Shown here piece after piece: positions 50,389 to 59,195 of a stretch of 64,000 bases of DNA. The notes below the pieces were generated by a model. The model was not told where the DNA came from, ran no database searches, and saw only the letters and a program-made list of their open reading frames with translations. A program made the translations under genes and the position numbers. Numbering within the stretch: the stretch's first letter is position 1; each line of letters opens with the position of its first letter. The DNA is from Sphingomonas montanisoli (GTDB lineage Bacteria > Pseudomonadota > Alphaproteobacteria > Sphingomonadales > Sphingomonadaceae): positions 434,001-498,000 of the forward strand of contig NZ_VTOU01000002.1 in NCBI RefSeq assembly GCF_008274695.1. The letters are read 5' to 3'.

Positions 50389-52047
50389 TCAGCCCTTCTT
50401 CCCGAACCGCGCCTTCAGCGTCTCGCGCAGCACGCCGCGGCGCAGCAGCTTGTTGGTGACGCCGTCGCCCTGCCACCACCAGCCGTCGTCGCGCATCGCC
50501 TTGGCGGCGGCCACGAAGCGGCGGACGATGTCGTCGAACAGATCCTCGCCGATATCGAGGCTGAGGATCAGCCGGCCGCTGCCGACCCAGCTCAGCGCCA
50601 GCCCTTCGGCGCGCAGATAATATTGCAGCATCCAGTTGTAGCGCGACGGCACGGTGTAGAGCACCGTCCAGATCGTCGAGAGAGTCTTCACCTCGACCGG
50701 CAGCCCTTCGGCCGCGAGCGCCGCATTGAGTTTGGCCGCACGCGCATCGAAACGCTCGTCGAGCCCGTCATAGACCGCCGTCACCTCGGGCGTGTCGAGC
50801 CGGCGCAGGAAGGCGTTCATCGCGCCCATCACATAGGGATGCGAATTGAAGGTGCCCCGTGCGAAGCAGATGTCGACGGGGCGATCGTCGCGCCAGCGCT
50901 TCATCAGGTCGGCGCGCCCGCACAGCACACCCACCGGCAGCCCGCCGCCCAGCGTCTTGCCATAGGTGATCATGTCGGGCTCGACGCCGAAATATTCGGC
51001 CGCCCCGCCGGGCGCCAGGCGGAAGCCGACGAACACCTCGTCGAAGATCAGCACGATGCCCGCCTTCTTGCAGGTCGCGGCGAGCCGACGCAGGAAATCG
51101 CCATAGGCCGCCTTGTCAAACCCCGCCTTGCGGCTGCTGTCGACCATCGAATTGTCCGACGGTGCGCCGCCATTGGGGTGAAGTGCCTGCAGCGGGTTCA
51201 CCAGCACGCACGCAATGTCCTTGCGGGTGGCGAGCACCTTCAGCGTCTTGTCGGACATGTCGGCCAGGGTCAGCGTATTGTCGGCGGGGGTCGGGTTGCC
51301 GATCCCCGGCTGCACGTCGCCCCACCAGCCGTGATAGGCGCCGCAAAAGCGGACGAGCCGGCGGCGTTTCGTGTGATAGCGCGCCAGCCGAACCGCCTGC
51401 ATGACGGCTTCGGTGCCCGACATGTGGAAGCTGATCTCATCGAGCTTCGAGATTTTCGCGAGCCGCTCGGCATTGTCGAGGACGACCGGATGGTAGGATC
51501 CCAGAACCGGCCCCAGCGCCTCGACCATCTCGGCGCCTTCGCGGATCGTCTCCTTGTAGAAGTCGTATCCGAACAGGTTGACGCCATAGCTGCCGGTCAG
51601 GTCGATCAGAGCATTGCCGTCGAGATCATGGACGATCGGCCCCTCGGACCGCTCCAGGAAGCTGCCGGTGCCCAGATGCGCGCGGACGTGCGCGGCGAAC
51701 TGGAACGGAACGCGGTAGCTGCCGGTGAACTGCAGGTCGGACAGCCGCGTACGCGCCGCCTTCGTCATCGCCACGCTCTTGCCGAAACGCTCGGCATAGA
51801 TCGCCGCAAGCCGGTCGAACCCCGCGCGCCGCTGCGCCGCCACCTCGGCGGGCGCACCGTCGGCCGCGAAGAAGCGATCCTCGCCATATTGGTAGAAGGG
51901 GATCTGCCCGGCGATCCGCTTCGCCATCCGCACATGCCCCATCAACGACGGGTGCTTGGCGCGCGAAAGCGTCAGCCGCTGGTAGCCCTTGGCCGCCGCA
52001 GCGACCCCGATCGCGCCACCCAGGGCGCCTGCGAGTATCGTGACCAT
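50389..52047 (-). CDS. Membrane-anchored class III aminotransferase (GSAM-like)
   Basis: The 552-residue PLP enzyme of the glutamate-1-semialdehyde aminomutase type has the PLP-lysine Lys364 in DMITYGKTLGGGLPVG. GTEAVMQAVRLAR, FCGAYHGWWGD and IFDEVFVGFR are family blocks. It is about 120 residues longer than HemL. A start helix MVTILAGALGGAIGVAAAAKG looks like a single membrane anchor or non-cleaved signal, and a region of about 100 residues precedes the catalytic part. A housekeeping HemL role is therefore unlikely. ATG 52047 has a GAGGGGG site. It is divergent from a phosphatidylserine decarboxylase with 32 bp between starts, hinting at an aminated lipid product. Confidence 0.82.
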   Translation of the reverse strand: MVTILAGALGGAIGVAAAAKGYQRLTLSRAKHPSLMGHVRMAKRIAGQIPFYQYGEDRFFAADGAPAEVAAQRRAGFDRLAAIYAERFGKSVAMTKAARTRLSDLQFTGSYRVPFQFAAHVRAHLGTGSFLERSEGPIVHDLDGNALIDLTGSYGVNLFGYDFYKETIREGAEMVEALGPVLGSYHPVVLDNAERLAKISKLDEISFHMSGTEAVMQAVRLARYHTKRRRLVRFCGAYHGWWGDVQPGIGNPTPADNTLTLADMSDKTLKVLATRKDIACVLVNPLQALHPNGGAPSDNSMVDSSRKAGFDKAAYGDFLRRLAATCKKAGIVLIFDEVFVGFRLAPGGAAEYFGVEPDMITYGKTLGGGLPVGVLCGRADLMKRWRDDRPVDICFARGTFNSHPYVMGAMNAFLRRLDTPEVTAVYDGLDERFDARAAKLNAALAAEGLPVEVKTLSTIWTVLYTVPSRYNWMLQYYLRAEGLALSWVGSGRLILSLDIGEDLFDDIVRRFVAAAKAMRDDGWWWQGDGVTNKLLRRGVLRETLKARFGKKG

Positions 52048-52079
52048 ATACCCCCTCAACGCAAAGCGATGACGCCGAT

Positions 52080-52946
52080 ATGACAATCCGCGACTCCCTG
52101 ATGAAATTCCTGTTGCAGGAGGATGTGAACTTCCTGCTGACCAACCGCCTTCCGCGCCGCGCGCTGACCACCGCGATGGGGCGGCTGGCGAAGGTCGAGA
52201 CGCCGATCGTGGCCCAGCCGATGATGCGCGCGTGGCGCTTCTTCTCGGGCGCCGACCTCTCCGAAGCGGCCGAGCCAAGCTACAAGAGCCTGCGCGACGC
52301 CTTCGTCCGCGCGCTCAAGCCTGGCGCGCGAACCTACGATCCCGATCCGAATGTCCTGGCCAGCCCGTGTGACGCCAATGTCGGCGCGGGCGGCACGATC
52401 GACGGCGATAAACTCTACCAGATCAAGGGCGCGCCCTATGCGCTCAGCGACCTTATTCCCGATCCGGCCGTGGCGGCGCGGGTGCGCGACGGGCGTTACA
52501 TCACGCTGCGGCTGACAGCAGGCATGTACCACCGCTTCCACGCCCCCAGCGCCCTGCGCGTCCGGCGCGTCACCTATCTGTCGGGCGACTGCTGGAACGT
52601 GAACCCGATCGCGCTCAAGCGGGTCGAAAAATTGTTCTGCAAGAATGAGCGCGCGGTGATCGAGGCGGACCTGCCCGATGGCGTGCCGATCCTGCTGGTG
52701 CCCGTCGCCGCGATCCTCGTCGCCGGCATCCGCCTCAACTTCCTCGACACCGAAAAACTGCTGCGCGAGCAGGGGTCGACGCCCGTCGCGTGCGATGTCT
52801 CGGTCGCGCGCGGGGAGGAGATGGGCTGGTTCGAACATGGATCGACGATCATCGTCTTCACCCCGCCGGGGTTCGAACTGGCCGATGGCGTGGGGGAGGG
52901 GAGCGCGATTCGTGCAGGCCAGGCGCTGATGCGGCGTTCCGTTTAG
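52080..52946 (+). CDS. psd: Phosphatidylserine decarboxylase family protein
   Basis: The 288-residue pyruvoyl enzyme precursor probably converts phosphatidylserine to phosphatidylethanolamine. The self-cleavage/pyruvoyl site is Ser255 in WFEHGSTIIVF; most PSDs have LGST, and here the Leu position is His. The ASPCDANVG and TAGMYHRFHAP stretches contain the conserved Asp-His residues used for autocleavage. The length suits the membrane-associated long form. It is divergent from the anchored aminotransferase, with almost no intergenic space, and 2.5 kb from PmtA, so PS to PE to PC steps are close together. The ATG has only a weak ribosome-binding site. Confidence 0.9.
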   Translation: MTIRDSLMKFLLQEDVNFLLTNRLPRRALTTAMGRLAKVETPIVAQPMMRAWRFFSGADLSEAAEPSYKSLRDAFVRALKPGARTYDPDPNVLASPCDANVGAGGTIDGDKLYQIKGAPYALSDLIPDPAVAARVRDGRYITLRLTAGMYHRFHAPSALRVRRVTYLSGDCWNVNPIALKRVEKLFCKNERAVIEADLPDGVPILLVPVAAILVAGIRLNFLDTEKLLREQGSTPVACDVSVARGEEMGWFEHGSTIIVFTPPGFELADGVGEGSAIRAGQALMRRSV

Positions 52947-52968
52947 ATCCTCTCCCGCCGGGAAAGGA

Positions 52969-55443
52969 TTATCGCAGCCCCGCCAGCGCCTCGGCCAGAT
53001 CCGCCTCGCGAAACGGCTTGGAGAGGCGCGGGATATCCGGCGCGATGCCGTCGACATCGGCATAGCCCGAGATGATCAGCACCGGCATCGCCGGCCAGCG
53101 CGCCCGGATCAGCGCGGCGAACTCGGCACCCGAAAGTCCTGGCATCAGGTGGTCGGTGACGATCAGGTCGAAGCCCGCATCCGTTTCGAGCATCGCCAGC
53201 GCCATCTGCGCGTCGGCCGCCTCCTGCGTCTCGTAGCCCAGGCTTTGCAGCATGTGGACGGTCGTCATCCGCACAACAGCCTCGTCATCGACGACGAGCG
53301 CGCGACCGCTGAAGGCGGTTTCGGTGGCGCGGGCCGTCACATCGGGCGTTGCGGTGGGGAGGATATCGCTCGCGGGCAGCCACAGGTCGATCCGCGTCCC
53401 TTCGCCCGGCGCGGTCTCGATGGTCATGGCGCCGCCCAGCTGGAGCGCGAGGCCGTGCACCATCGACAGGCCCAGCCCCGTTCCCTTGCCGATCCCCTTG
53501 GTCGAATAGAATGGCTCGATCGATCGGGCGGCGGTCTCGGCGTCCATGCCGACGCCGGTGTCGATCACCGACAATCGCACATGCGGCCCGTTACGATCGA
53601 CGATCCCGGTGGTGATCGTCAGCACGCCACCCTCCGGCATCGCATCGCGGGCGTTAACGCACAGGTTCAGGATCGCCATTTCGAGCTGGTTGGGATCGAC
53701 CAAAGCGGGCGGCAGATCGGGGGCGAGTTCGGTCGCCAGCCGGATCTGCGGGCCGCAGGTGCTGACCAGCAATTCGGTCATTCCGCCGACGAGCGCGGCC
53801 ATGTCGACCGGCGAAGGCTGCAGCGGTTGGCGCCGCGCGAAGGCCAGCAGCCGTTGGACGAGCATCTTGGCGCGCTCGGCCGATTGCAGCGCGCCGTCGA
53901 TCAGCCGCATCTCGCGCGTGCCCATGCCGGCCTTGCGCTGCAGCAGGTCGAGACTGCCCATGATCGGGGTGAGCAGATTGTTGAAATCGTGCGCGACGCC
54001 GCCGGTCAGCTGGCCCATCGCCTCCATCTTCTGGCTCTGGCGCAGCGCCTCGTGCATCTGCGCCATCTCCGCCTCGGCTCGGACCCGCTCGCTGATGTCG
54101 GTGCCCATCTGATACGCGCCCAGCGTATGGCCGTCGGTATCGCGCAACACGTTGAAGCGCATTTCGTAGGTACGCTGTTCGGCGACGAAATTGGGATCGC
54201 CGAAGGCGGCGACCATCAGGAATTCCTCGCCCGACAGCGCGCGCGCCCACATGGCTTGGATATTCTCGCGTTCGGTGGGGTCGTCGATCAGGTCGAGGAT
54301 CGGATCGCCCACTTCGGGCCGCGCGCCATAGATCGCCTCGAACTCGTTCGCCGCTGCGCGATTGATGCCCAGCCAGCGATAGTCTGGCCCGATGATGTTC
54401 ACCAGGCTGTCGGTTTCCTCGATGATGCGCGCGATCAGGTTGCGTTCTTCGGTGCGCTCGCGCACGCGCGCTTCGAGCGTGGCGTTGAGCGCGGCGAGCG
54501 CGTCCTGCGCCGCGCGCCGTTCGGTCACGTCCTGCACCACGCCCAGGAAACGGAACGGGCGGCCGGTCTCGTCATTCTCGAATTCGCCGCGTCGTTCGAT
54601 GCAGCGGATCGTGCCGTTGTCGGGGCGCCGGATGCGATATTCGACGTGCAGGTCGGCCGAACCGTCGCCGCGCTCGCTCGCACCCGAAATCTTGTCGCCA
54701 TCGGCGGGGATGACGAGGGCCTCGATCATCGATGCCGGAATCACGGCCGCGGCGGGCAGGCCGAACAGGCGGAAGAATTCGGGCGTGCCGCGCAGTTCGT
54801 TGGTGGCGATGTCGATCGTGAACAGCCCGATCCGGCCCGCCTGCTGCGCGCGGCGCAGCCCCTCCTCGGTCTGGGCGAGCGCGGCCGACGCGATCCTGCC
54901 GGCGCGGTCGCGCAGCACATGCTCGGTCGTTTCAGTCGCGATGCAGGTCACGCCCCGGATCACGTCGTCGACATCGTGAACGGGCGAATAGGAAAAGGTC
55001 CACCACGTATCGACAGGCGCGTCGCCACGCGCGAGCGGCATGTGGACATCGACGACGCGGATCGCTTGCCCGCCCAATGCGCGGCGATAGAGCGGGGCAA
55101 GCTGCGGAAAGGCCTTGGCCCAGACGGTGTCGAACCGCATCCCCATGCCTTCGCGCGCACGCGGCCCGATCACCGGCAGGCACGCGTCGTTGAAGAACAG
55201 GATCGGCGGTTCGCCCCACAGCAGGAACATTGCTTCCGGCGAGGCCAGCATGTTGCGCACCATCATGCGCAGCGAGGGCGGCCATGCCTCGGGCGGACCC
55301 AGTGTGTGACCCGTCCAGTCGATCGCATCGAGAAGGGCGGCGGCGGTGCCGTCGCTGTGCCAGTCGAAATGGCCATCTGATAAGGGCGTCGAAGCGGCCA
55401 TCGTCCCCAGGCTCCGCGCGATGACATGCGTTTGCGCGAACAT
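52969..55443 (-). CDS. PAS-domain hybrid histidine kinase, receiver at C terminus (1)
   Basis: The 824-residue soluble kinase has three sensor regions. The first (about residues 45-170; TWWTFSYSPVHDVDDVIRGV) is PAS-like, the second (about 195-310; PEFFRLFGL, RFLGVVQDVTERRA) is PAS/PAC, and the third (about 335-455) is another PAS. HisKA with His in GGVAHDFNNLLTPIMGSL and an HATPase (DTGVGMD, GKGTGLGLSMV) follow. The C-terminal receiver has its Asp in IVTDHLMPG. The MGQLTGGVAHDFNNL motif is typical of FixL/BlrB-type hybrids. There is no membrane segment. An ATG at 55401 has a better ribosome-binding site and may be the real start. Confidence 0.88.
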   Translation of the reverse strand: MFAQTHVIARSLGTMAASTPLSDGHFDWHSDGTAAALLDAIDWTGHTLGPPEAWPPSLRMMVRNMLASPEAMFLLWGEPPILFFNDACLPVIGPRAREGMGMRFDTVWAKAFPQLAPLYRRALGGQAIRVVDVHMPLARGDAPVDTWWTFSYSPVHDVDDVIRGVTCIATETTEHVLRDRAGRIASAALAQTEEGLRRAQQAGRIGLFTIDIATNELRGTPEFFRLFGLPAAAVIPASMIEALVIPADGDKISGASERGDGSADLHVEYRIRRPDNGTIRCIERRGEFENDETGRPFRFLGVVQDVTERRAAQDALAALNATLEARVRERTEERNLIARIIEETDSLVNIIGPDYRWLGINRAAANEFEAIYGARPEVGDPILDLIDDPTERENIQAMWARALSGEEFLMVAAFGDPNFVAEQRTYEMRFNVLRDTDGHTLGAYQMGTDISERVRAEAEMAQMHEALRQSQKMEAMGQLTGGVAHDFNNLLTPIMGSLDLLQRKAGMGTREMRLIDGALQSAERAKMLVQRLLAFARRQPLQPSPVDMAALVGGMTELLVSTCGPQIRLATELAPDLPPALVDPNQLEMAILNLCVNARDAMPEGGVLTITTGIVDRNGPHVRLSVIDTGVGMDAETAARSIEPFYSTKGIGKGTGLGLSMVHGLALQLGGAMTIETAPGEGTRIDLWLPASDILPTATPDVTARATETAFSGRALVVDDEAVVRMTTVHMLQSLGYETQEAADAQMALAMLETDAGFDLIVTDHLMPGLSGAEFAALIRARWPAMPVLIISGYADVDGIAPDIPRLSKPFREADLAEALAGLR

Positions 55444-55477
55444 TCTTGTTTTACGCGCAGATGCTCACGCGAAGCAA

Positions 55478-55870
55478 TCAGCCTTCGAGCAGCGCCTTGA
55501 GCGTATCGAGATCCTTTTCGACCATCGTCGCATCATCTTCGAAGGTCGCGTCGTCCATGTCGGGCTGGCGGAACAGCCACAGGCTCACTTCGGTCCCGTC
55601 GCCATTCGCGATCATCCGCAACGGGATGTAGATATCCTGCCCGCCCGGCAGCAGGACGTGATGGTCGAGCACACCGAAATCGTTGCGCGGCGAAAAGCGC
55701 ACTTCCGCTTGACCCGCTTGTGTCGCGGCGACCCAGCGATCGCCATCGCGGTGCAGGCTGCTCGCCATGCCGGCGGCCCACTGCTCGAAAAATTCGGGCG
55801 GATGCGCGCGCTCATACGCGTCTTCGAACGGGCAGGCGATCGAGCGCGTGATGATGCGGACGTCGTGCAT
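55478..55870 (-). CDS. SRPBCC-like protein
   Basis: The 130-residue protein has the pattern of a small START/SRPBCC ligand-binding fold. An initial strand RIITRSIACPFEDAYERAHPPEFFEQWA suits the first strand plus helices, YIPLRMIANGDGTEVSLWLF a beta hairpin and MVEKDLDTLKALLEG the long C-terminal helix. No catalytic residues can be assigned. It lies upstream of the hybrid kinase gene on the same strand with a 34-nt gap, so it may share its transcript. It might bind a hydrophobic ligand, but this is inferred from fold only. Confidence 0.65.
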   Translation of the reverse strand: MHDVRIITRSIACPFEDAYERAHPPEFFEQWAAGMASSLHRDGDRWVAATQAGQAEVRFSPRNDFGVLDHHVLLPGGQDIYIPLRMIANGDGTEVSLWLFRQPDMDDATFEDDATMVEKDLDTLKALLEG

Positions 55871-55928
55871 GCGCGGTGAAACGCAGGAAACCTTCGCTTG
55901 ATCCTCCCCCCTTGCGGGGCAGGATGAT

Positions 55929-56531
55929 CTACCGCCCCAGCCCCGCCGCCTCGCGCGCCAGCCGTTCCGTTTCCTCGGCCGTCTTGCCGACCACCCAGCT
56001 CCCGCCGACGCACAGCACCGGTTCGAACGCCAGCCAATCGGGCGCAGTCGCGGCGCTGACGCCGCCAGTGGGGCAGAAGCGCGCCTCGTGGAAGGGGGCT
56101 GCGAGCGCCTTCAGCGCCTTCAGCCCGCCAGACGTTTCGGCGGGGAAGAATTTGAAGTGGCGCAGCCCCAGTTCGTAGCCGCGCATGATGTCGCCCGCGG
56201 TGGCGGTGCCGGGCAGGAAGGGGATGCCGCTTTCGACGATCGCCTTGCCCAGCCGCTCGGTCAGCCCCGGCGTCACGATGAACTCGACCCCCGCATCGGC
56301 CACCTTGCGCAGCTGTTCCTCGCTGACCACAGTGCCCGCGCCGACGACCGCGCCGGGCACCTTTTTCATCTCCTGGATCGCCTCGATGGCGGCGGGGGTG
56401 CGCAACGTCACCTCCAGCGCGGTGATCCCGCCCTTTACCAGCGCTTCGGCCATCGGGCGCGCTTCGGCTGGGTCGGAAATGACGATCACCGGCACGACAG
56501 GTGCCAGGCGCATGATCCGTTCGATACCCAT
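55929..56531 (-). CDS. eda: 2-dehydro-3-deoxyphosphogluconate aldolase
   Basis: The 200-residue Entner-Doudoroff enzyme splits KDPG into pyruvate and glyceraldehyde-3-phosphate. Catalytic Glu40 lies in ALEVTLRTP and Schiff-base Lys127 in HFKFFPAE. FIVTPGL and FCPTGGV are further family motifs, and the length is standard. The ATG directly follows the stop codon of the upstream hybrid kinase (TAG then ATG), so it is likely translated from the same mRNA. This isolated position, away from edd/zwf, is uncommon. The sugar transporter at 1.7-3.0 kb is too distant to be linked. Confidence 0.96.
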   Translation of the reverse strand: MGIERIMRLAPVVPVIVISDPAEARPMAEALVKGGITALEVTLRTPAAIEAIQEMKKVPGAVVGAGTVVSEEQLRKVADAGVEFIVTPGLTERLGKAIVESGIPFLPGTATAGDIMRGYELGLRHFKFFPAETSGGLKALKALAAPFHEARFCPTGGVSAATAPDWLAFEPVLCVGGSWVVGKTAEETERLAREAAGLGR

Positions 56532-58430
56532 CTACACGCGTTCCCTTGATTGACAGCTAAGTCCCAATGCTTGCCCTATGGCGGCGGCGAGCGATGCCGC
56601 GCCATAGGGTTTCTGCACGATCGCGAAGCCCGCGGCCTCGCCATTGGTCACTTCGCGCGAATAGCCGGTGGCGAGCAGGACGGGCTGCTCTGGCTTGTCG
56701 ATCCGCAACCTGCGCGCGAGATCGAGCCCGCTTTCCCCCGGCATCACGATGTCGGAAAAGACGATGTCATAGCCGTGATCGGCCAGCATCGCCTCCGCCT
56801 CGGCGACCGACGCGACGGGGGTCACGGTTGCGCCCAGTTCGCGCAGCATCGTGGCGGCGAACTGGCGGACATTGGTATTGTCCTCGACCAGCAGCACGTT
56901 CAGCCCGTCCCAGCTTGCTCCGCCGGTTACGCTTTCGGCGGGTGCGGTGGGCACCTGGTCCGATCGCGGCAGGATCAGGGACAACGTGGTGCCTTCGCTC
57001 AGCGTCGATGCGACTTCGGCGTGGCCGCCTGTCTGCGCCGCGAAGCCGTGGATCTGGCTCAGCCCAAGTCCGGTGCCCTTGCCGACGGGCTTGGTCGTGA
57101 AGAAGGGTTCGAACACATGCTCGATCAGTTCGGGCGCGATCCCCTCGCCGTTGTCGCGGATCTCGATGCGGACGTCTTCTCCGTCATTGCGCGCGGAGAT
57201 CACGATTTCGCCGCCACCGGGCATCGCGTCGCGCGCGTTGAAGGCGGCGTTGACGATCGCGGTCTCCAGTTCGGCGGCGTCGGCTTCGATCGGATGGACG
57301 TCGGACGCGATGTCGAGCGATAGGCGGATGTCGCTGCCGATCGTGCGCGCCAGCACTTCGGATATGGCGTCGAGCCGCAGGTTGAGGTCGAGGACTTCCG
57401 GCCGCAGCGCCTGCCGACGGCCGAAGGCGAGCAGCTTGGCGGTCAGCGCGGTCGCGCGATCGGCGGTGTCGACGATCGCATTGGCATAGCGCAGGCGTCG
57501 CTCGTCGCTCAGCTCTGGCTTCAGCAGCAATTCGGCGGATCCGCGCACCACCGTCATCAGATTGTTGAAATCGTGCGCGATCCCACCTGTCAGCTGGCCC
57601 AGCGCCTGCAGCTTCTGGCTCTGGAACAATTGGGTTCGTGCTTCCTCCAGTTCGTCGGCGGCGCGGCGCTTTTCGGTGATGTCGCGGGTTATCTTGGCGA
57701 AGCCGACCAGTTCGCCCGTCTCCCCATAGATCGGATCGATGACGACGCTTGCCCAGAAACGGCTGCCGTCCTTGCGCAGCCGCTCCGCCTCGCGCTCATA
57801 TTTCCCTTCGGTGCGCGCCGTCGCGAGCGCGAAGGCGGGTTCGCCGCGGTCGCGGTCTTCCTGCGTGTAGAAGCGGCTGAAATGCTGGCCGACGATCTCC
57901 TCGGCGCGATAGCCCTTGATCGCCTCCGCACCCCCATTCCAGTTGGTCACGATGCCGTCGGCGTCGAGCATATAGATCGCATAGTCGCGCACGCCCTGCA
58001 CCAGCATGCTGAAGCGCTGCTCGCTTTCGTACAGCGCGCGCTGCGATGCGCGGCGTTCGGTGACGTCGCGGGTGATCTTGGCGAAACCGAGCAACGCGCC
58101 GTCCTCACCGCGGATCGGATCGACGACGACATGGACCCAGATTTCGGTTCCGTCCTTGCGGACCCGTATGCCCTCGTCCTCGAAGCGGCCTTCGCGTTCC
58201 GCCGTTTCCAATATCTGTCGGGGGCGCCCGACTGCGAGATCGGGTGCAGTGAAGAAACGCGCGAAATTCTGCCCGATGATCTCGGACAGCTCATATCCCT
58301 TGAAACGTTGCGCACCCGGATTCCAGGTCAGCACCACCCCAACGGGATCGAGCATGTAGATCGCGTAGTCGCTGACCGCGTTGACCAGCAACTGGTAACG
58401 CTGCTGCGTCGCGAGAGCGTCGAAATCCAT
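56532..58430 (-). CDS. PAS-domain hybrid histidine kinase, receiver at C terminus (2)
   Basis: The 632-residue soluble kinase has two very similar PAS/PAC units in tandem (about residues 10-130 and 135-260), both with YAIYMLD, GAQRFKGY/GAEAIKGY and GFAKITRDVTE/KR. HisKA with His in GGIAHDFNNLMTVVRG and an HATPase (DNGEGIA, GKGTGLGLSQI) follow. The receiver has its Asp in IVFSDIVMPGESG and its Lys in VQKPYG. The duplicated PAS and oxygen/light-type motifs (RFKGY, FTAPDL) are common in sphingomonad sensor kinases. Its stop abuts the eda start codon. Confidence 0.9.
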   Translation of the reverse strand: MDFDALATQQRYQLLVNAVSDYAIYMLDPVGVVLTWNPGAQRFKGYELSEIIGQNFARFFTAPDLAVGRPRQILETAEREGRFEDEGIRVRKDGTEIWVHVVVDPIRGEDGALLGFAKITRDVTERRASQRALYESEQRFSMLVQGVRDYAIYMLDADGIVTNWNGGAEAIKGYRAEEIVGQHFSRFYTQEDRDRGEPAFALATARTEGKYEREAERLRKDGSRFWASVVIDPIYGETGELVGFAKITRDITEKRRAADELEEARTQLFQSQKLQALGQLTGGIAHDFNNLMTVVRGSAELLLKPELSDERRLRYANAIVDTADRATALTAKLLAFGRRQALRPEVLDLNLRLDAISEVLARTIGSDIRLSLDIASDVHPIEADAAELETAIVNAAFNARDAMPGGGEIVISARNDGEDVRIEIRDNGEGIAPELIEHVFEPFFTTKPVGKGTGLGLSQIHGFAAQTGGHAEVASTLSEGTTLSLILPRSDQVPTAPAESVTGGASWDGLNVLLVEDNTNVRQFAATMLRELGATVTPVASVAEAEAMLADHGYDIVFSDIVMPGESGLDLARRLRIDKPEQPVLLATGYSREVTNGEAAGFAIVQKPYGAASLAAAIGQALGLSCQSRERV

Positions 58431-58529
58431 CGAGCGATCATATCCCCTGGCCAGCCCCCAACCCCTCTGGCCGCCAAGTGAAGGACGGCCATCTTACGCG
58501 CTGTGCGGCTCACGGCAACATGGTCGGCG

Positions 58530-58895
58530 TTAAATATCGGGGGAGGGCGTTCTGCGGTCGATCGCGCGCGCCGCGAAGAAATCGATGGCGGTCACCGCCG
58601 CGACGATGCCGATCGCGATCAACGCACCCTTGCGGCGGGTATTGGGCTGCGCGGCGACCACGCCCAAAGTCGCCAGATCGCCCAGATCGGCGGCGAAGCG
58701 TGCCCAGACCGGCTTGCTGCTCGCCGGGTTGGCGATGCCGGCGATCCCCGTCCCGATCTCGCGCAGGCCCGCCGCCTGGAAGATCTTCGCATCCGCGCCC
58801 ACGCTGGTGCCCAGCATATAGGCGTACAGCGTATCGAAAAATCCGAACGCCACGCTGGCGGTGCCGATGGTGCGGCCGATCGTTGCGGCCTGCAT
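58530..58895 (-). CDS. Small hydrophobic protein of unknown family
   Basis: The 121-residue protein has two or three hydrophobic segments (about residues 10-30; 85-110) and a Gly/Ala-rich middle: FDTLYAYMLGTSVGADAKIFQAAGLREIGTGIAGI. The layout recalls small DUF4267-like membrane proteins, but I cannot assign a family. There is no signal peptide. The 300-bp stretch upstream (58896-59195) contains a 9-bp inverted repeat CGTTCCGCC / GGCGGAACG (58988-58996 and 59004-59012) that might be a terminator or operator, and no gene I can support. Confidence 0.5.
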   Translation of the reverse strand: MQAATIGRTIGTASVAFGFFDTLYAYMLGTSVGADAKIFQAAGLREIGTGIAGIANPASSKPVWARFAADLGDLATLGVVAAQPNTRRKGALIAIGIVAAVTAIDFFAARAIDRRTPSPDI

Positions 58896-59195
58896 CAGCG
58901 CATCCCCTCGACAGCGGCGTGCGACGATCCTGTCCCGGTTGGCATCCCGTATCTCCTTCGCCGATACAAGCGCACAGGGACGAAAGGCGTTCCGCCTTTT
59001 GGGGGCGGAACGTGGCGCAGCGGTCGTGACTTAACCTATGTAAGTCAGTGAGATGCCCTAACGTAAATCCTCCCATGTAAGGAAGGGGGGCGGCGCAGCC
59101 GGTGGAGAGGTAGCTCCTCCGTCCGGGAGAGGGTTTCTCGGGTTTCACCGCAAGGATCGAGAAGTGGCTATGCTCCGGCCTGCTATGCTGCGGGT

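Noticed and set aside
50389-52047. Aminotransferase as housekeeping HemL
   Set aside because: Despite GSAM-like motifs it has a membrane-type N terminus and about 120 extra residues, and its neighbours are lipid genes; naming it hemL would be misleading.
53149-55380. 743-codon frame opposite the PAS hybrid kinase
   Set aside because: Antisense shadow without motifs; the minus strand holds PAS, HisKA, HATPase and receiver domains in order.
58900-59012. EcfG-type (GGAAC-N-GTT) stress promoter upstream of the small membrane protein at 58530-58895
   Set aside because: A GGAAC on the correct strand exists, but no matching GTT at 16-18 nt spacing was found; the site is better explained by the local inverted repeat.
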